64,000 nt of DNA from positions 932,501 to 996,500 of the forward strand of contig NC_065576.1 in the NCBI RefSeq assembly GCF_937616625.2, written 5' to 3'. The position numbers and the translations under genes were made by a program. Numbering within the stretch: the first letter of the stretch is position 1; every line of letters starts with the position of its first letter. Source of the DNA: Mercurialis annua (lineage: Eukaryota > Streptophyta > Magnoliopsida > Malpighiales > Euphorbiaceae). Below the pieces are notes generated by a model. It saw only the letters and a list, made by a program, of their open reading frames with translations, was not told the DNA's origin and ran no database searches. Positions 60,266 through 64,000 of the stretch are shown here, in pieces.

Positions 60266-61140
60266 TCACTTGAATTTTGCATTCTGTGACATTGTTTTAT
60301 TAGAACCTGTAGTTGTTAGATTATGATATGCTGATAACTAGAGTGATTCTTTCTCAACCTTCAACTTTCCTTTGTGTTTTCATTATCGGAATTATTAGTA
60401 GATGTTGATATACAGCTCTTTATTTGAATTCCTTTTCAATTTCATTTCATGCATGGCTGCAGATGGGATGAGCTGAGCTCGATTTATGTTAAATTTGAGC
60501 TCAAATGAGTTTAAATTTTTAAGTTTGAGCTTGAAGTACACTGACATTCTCCCTTAATTGGAATAAGTTTGATTCATATACTAATTGTAAAAACGCTAAA
60601 ATTTAGATTTTTCTATAATTATCCTACCAAAAAATTTAATTGATAAATAATGAAAATAAAAAAGAAAGTTTTATGTTACTATTCATGGATCTTTGAAACC
60701 AAGAAAAACTGTTCTTTATGGAAAAGGGTTTTATATAAATAATTGCCAATCAAAACAATGTATGGCTGTGCTATAGCTGGAGTTGATAAACATTATAGAA
60801 TAAAAGGGAAAAGAAATCTATGGTGGTTTGAAATTTGACTACCAAAAGCATCTTCTAATAGTTTTTTTTAATCTAAAAAGTGAGATGCAAATAAAAGAAA
60901 ATGAGAAGAGATGACATAACACTTTAAAAGTTAAATATAAAGGTTCACAGTTCACACATGATACGACAACTATATATGTATTTGCCACAGAGAAATAATG
61001 TAGTAGTATAACTTAAGAAAAGAGAGAGTTGGTTTATTTATAATATATTATAAATTATAACATTTAAAAAACACCCTTATTAGGATATTAATTATATACA
61101 TTCATATCAAATTATTAGTAGAGAAAATTAGAGTGGTTAC
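60266..61140. other. Downstream of U2AF65: 3' UTR then AT-rich sequence
   Basis: Probable 3' UTR for the first 150-200 bases. At 60470-60545 there is a GAGCTCGATTT/TTTGAGCTCAAATGAG/TTTGAGCTTGAAG cluster, a repeat type common in plant non-autonomous elements. Nothing coding recognised. Confidence 0.4.
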
Positions 61141-61430
61141 GGGGTTTGGACATTTTTATTAGAATTTTACGGGCCCAAAAATGGGTTTAGAGAAATACGG
61201 TGGCCTTTTAATTTTTTTGAATTTTAGAATTTTTATTAGCAATTATATGTTTTCTAATTTGAAAATAGCCCTTATCAGAAATGGTAACCTCCCTATTTAA
61301 ATTTCAATTAGATTCTTCCAAGAATATCTCCGAAAATTTCTCCACAAATAACTCCTCAAACAACTCCCCAATCCCACTTTTCAAATCTTTCCTTTTTTTT
61401 TTTTGATTTTAGGTTGACAGGAATTATGGA

Positions 61431-61641
61431 ATGGCGAAAACTAGAGCTTCTTCAACAAATAATTCTGATATGAAATCATCCTCATCAAAGACACCCGCAA
61501 TGACAAAATCAAAGAGGGTATCTAGCAAACGGAAGGTTGATTTTGATGATGTTCAAATTACGAGTAAGAACCCTAGAGTTCATTGTCACTGATAATCAGA
61601 AGAAGAAAAAAATTGTTCCTTCTCCTCATACTTCTATTAAG
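61431..61641 (+). pseudogene. Relic exon 1 of a ULP-type MULE gene
   Basis: Starts MAKTRASSTNNSDMKSSSSK and continues to KSKRVSSKRKVDFDDVQITS. It parallels MVITRSVSKKSPKS..PSSKRKIEFAESSG of the complete copy: a basic Ser/Lys-rich leader, then SSKRK followed by an acidic-aromatic residue pair. A stop falls at 61590-61592. One frame over, the sequence continues VTDNQKKKKIVPSPHTSIK to an AAG/GTAATT donor at 61641, as in the other copy. So this exon too carries a frame shift. Confidence 0.55.
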
Positions 61642-62224
61642 GTAATTTTTATCAAAATTCTTTATTTTTTTTACCTTTAATTGATTTTTGTATTTTGTTT
61701 CTTGTGATTTAATAATGTATTTTAGGGTGTGTAACTAAATATTGTCTATTTGATTGTTTTGTTTAGATGTGTTTAAATTTGGTATTTGTTGTCTAAATTT
61801 TTCAATTTTTTTAATGCATGTTTAATGTTTTTAATCTGTTTATGGTTAATATTTAATTGTCAGTTGGTTACCTATGGGTGAACTGAGATTAGAATGTATT
61901 TATGTGTTAGACCCTTTTTATGAGCTCTGTATTGTGTTAGTTATGTTAATTTTTATTTTTTTATGCATTTTATTTGTTTGTTAATTGTGTAAGTGTTATT
62001 ATAAAGTTACTAGATGGTTAACTATAGGTGAACTGAGAGTAATATGTTTTTTTAGAAAATAATTATTGTCAGTATACATGCTAGTTAACTATTAGATAAC
62101 TATTAGTACACTATTAGTTAACTTATAACAGAAACTTTAATTCTACAAGTATTTCTAAAGTTTTTGAATCGTCTTTGTTATTTTTTATATTGCAGTTTTT
62201 TTCTGTCAAGCTGATGAAAAAAAC

Positions 62225-62330
62225 GATGAACGAAGGCGGTTTGAGTTGAACGAAGAAAGCAGTCATTGGAGTGAGACGAAGATAGGCGAACGATGAACGA
62301 AAGCGAACAATGAACGAAGGCGCGGTGGCT
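62225..62330 (+). repeat. Cluster of GAACGAAGGCG-type short repeats
   Basis: ACGATGAACGAAGGCGG, TTGAACGAAGAAAGC, GAGACGAAGATAGGCG, AACGATGAACGAAAGCG, AACAATGAACGAAGGCG follow one another within about 100 bases. The patch is GC-richer than its surroundings. Origin unknown. Confidence 0.5.
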
Positions 62331-62900
62331 GGCAGCCATTGTCTTTTTTATTATAATTGGAATTTTAACAATGATGTAAAAATAATTAAGATTAACTGTA
62401 TGTTTCTAATGGTTAATTAATAGTTAACTAACTTTGTATGATTTTTTATATAAAACATGAATATATATTGATAATTACTTTTTTTTTAATTACGGTTAAC
62501 TAATATGTGACTAATAGTTAGCTAACAGTTATTTTTATACGTATGATTATTTTTAAAATAATTGAAATTTGATGTTCAGTTGTTTTTTTGTTATATTTGA
62601 ATAATTTTAAAAATAATTAGGGGGTAATTATACGTTTTCTAACGGTTAATTATTAGTTAACTATACTTGTGTTGGTTATCTAAAACATGAATATATAATG
62701 TTAATTATCTTTTTTTTATTAGTTAAAGTTAACTAACAAGTGACTACTGGTTAACTGACAGTTAACTAATTTGGTGTACTGTTAATTTTATGACATATTA
62801 TAGTTAGATTTATCTAAAAATGATTTTATGATGTTCATAATTTTTTTTATTAAATTTAATTTATTAATGGTTAATTATATGTAAACTGATAGTATATCAT

Positions 62901-63910
62901 TTTTTTACAAATAAATGAATTTATATTGTATATTCATATTTGTTGATTGTTTATGATGAGTTAATGCATTTCTTGTTTACAAAACTGTTTGATGATTTCT
63001 TGATTGTCTTATTTGCTGAATTTTTTTTGTTTCTTAATGAGTTTCTGATTTGCTAATTTCAAATATTGGTACGTTTTTAAAAAGTCATTGCAATTCCATT
63101 ATATATGGAAAGTTTGTTAAATGCAAGTAATTTCTCCTTATGAATCTTGAAGATTCTTGAAAATATATTTTCAATATGTTAATTTGCCCATTTATAGGAG
63201 ATATTCAAAATCAAGACATCTTATATCCTTATTTATTCTAACCGTATTTCCTATATCAAATTTGTTATTTTTGCAATTTGAAATTTGATAATTGTATTAT
63301 TCAACTTTGATTTTTCCTATAGTAAAATTTATAATATTTTCACACAAGTAGGGTAGTTGTCAATTTTTCCCTTATTAGTAATCTCATTTTAATACTTTCT
63401 TTTTTGTCATAAGGTCTAGGTGGACAACACAATTATGATAAATTTTCAAGATTGCATACTATCAATATACCAAGTGGTTTAAGGCCAATTTAACATCTAA
63501 AGACTAATTACTAACAATTAACGTAATTAAATTTTATCCATCGACCCATAAATTATATCTTGCGACATAGAATTTGAATTTTGATCTCCAACGAGTGCTC
63601 TGTCGACAAGACTATACTTTATTACTTGTTTAACAAAGGATGAGTTAAATTAATCTAATTGGGTAAAACAAAGTGATGAAGTGGCTGTCCAAGACAAGGG
63701 TCCCATGCATTATTGTCACTATGCTTCCTCTATTACACAAATTAGTAGTGCACTAATTGCCAAAACTATCTTCAAGGATGTGGGACTCAATTATAAAACA
63801 ATTCCAAAATTTACGGCATTAAATTTAGACAACTAGACATTGAGCTACCTAGTAGTAGCACTAGAATATGAAAAATCTTTACTTGTGAGGTTTGGCTAAT
63901 TGGTTTGTTG
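62901..63910. other. AT-rich sequence, no gene recognised
   Basis: No supported frame, RNA gene or clear repeat border in this stretch. Confidence 0.4.
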
Positions 63911-63914
63911 AAAT

Positions 63915-64000
63915 AGAGTATTACGAATTGAATCGGACCGATCCGTTTTGGTTCTTCGCTAAAATTAAAATCACGGTTCATTTTCTTTAAACTGAAAAAA
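63915..64000. repeat. GGTTC-type degenerate repeat cut by the window end
   Basis: GAATCGGACCGATCCGTTTT followed by GGTTCTTCGC and later CACGGTTCATTTTC. Same word type as the repeats at 22107, 30936, 53680 and 59643. Only the start is visible. Confidence 0.35.

Larger units (their letters stand above)
61140..62900 (+). mobile_element. Decayed ULP-type MULE remnant (5' part of the ULP gene side)
   Basis: It contains a leader and first exon like those of the 44.9-kb gene, then non-coding sequence crowded with the same GTTAACTA/TTAGTTAAC words that fill the introns of the complete element (for example 62085-62125, 62410-62430, 62490-62530, 62640-62660, 62720-62775). The remaining exons, protease and transposase are missing. 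A GAACGAAGGCGG/GAACGATGAACGAAAGCG repeat cluster at 62225-62330 is not seen in the complete copy. Limits are approximate. Confidence 0.55.

Noticed and set aside
1..64000. CRISPR arrays, bacterial operons, plastid or mitochondrial insertions
   Set aside because: No regularly spaced repeats, no ribosome-binding-site gene runs and no long organelle-like segment were seen.

Overview
The window is nuclear DNA of a flowering plant, most likely a eudicot. It is AT-rich. The genes carry GT-AG introns with U/A-rich tracts, and the products are plant-type: an m-type plastid thioredoxin, a LORELEI-like GPI protein, a plant U2AF65 and a plastid-type riboflavin synthase. There is no sign of bacterial operons, CRISPR arrays or a large organelle insertion. 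The species cannot be fixed from the sequence alone.

Seven host genes are supported. In order they are: a plastid thioredoxin m (minus, 9767-11527, 2 exons); a DTW-domain tRNA aminocarboxypropyltransferase-like protein (plus, 12863-16017, 8 exons, 406 aa); a LORELEI-like GPI-anchored protein (plus, 20157-21440, 3 exons, 163 aa); a small two-exon gene for a 74-aa protein of unknown function (minus, 25853-26491); an intronless riboflavin synthase (minus, 33710-34561, 283 aa); an RNA polymerase III RPC5/SIN-like subunit (plus, 46474-53616, 13 exons, 686 aa); and the splicing factor U2AF large subunit (plus, 55794-60265, 13 exons, 591 aa). Exon borders were read by hand from GT/AG sites and continuous frames. 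The genes look like unrelated housekeeping or signalling loci; nothing suggests a functional cluster.

The space between genes is mostly transposon sequence. The window opens inside the 3' half of an L1-type LINE. Other elements are three Stowaway MITEs, a tRNA-derived SINE with a perfect 10-bp target duplication, a pogo/Emigrant-like element, a hAT element with a Helitron nested in it, a second hAT element with a perfect 8-bp duplication and a relic transposase start, a 549-bp long-inverted-repeat element upstream of RPC5, and several degenerate repeats with GGTTCGGTTT-like motifs.

The most striking region is about 34.9-45.1 kb, a roughly 10-kb Mutator-like element of the ULP-carrying (Kaonashi/KI-MULE) kind. 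It holds a transposase gene on the plus strand (MULE, SWIM and zinc-knuckle domains, open over its whole visible length). Converging on it is a 13-exon minus-strand gene for a DUF1985 plus Ulp1/C48 SUMO-protease-like protein. That gene is open throughout except for a one-base shift in an A9 run of exon 1. Its linker contains a duplicated pair of exons, and its catalytic Asp position reads Asn. The element's introns and spacers are crowded with a TTAGTAAAC/GTTTACTAA/GTTAACTA word. A second, decayed copy of the same kind of element, with a recognisable exon 1, lies at 61.4-62.9 kb.
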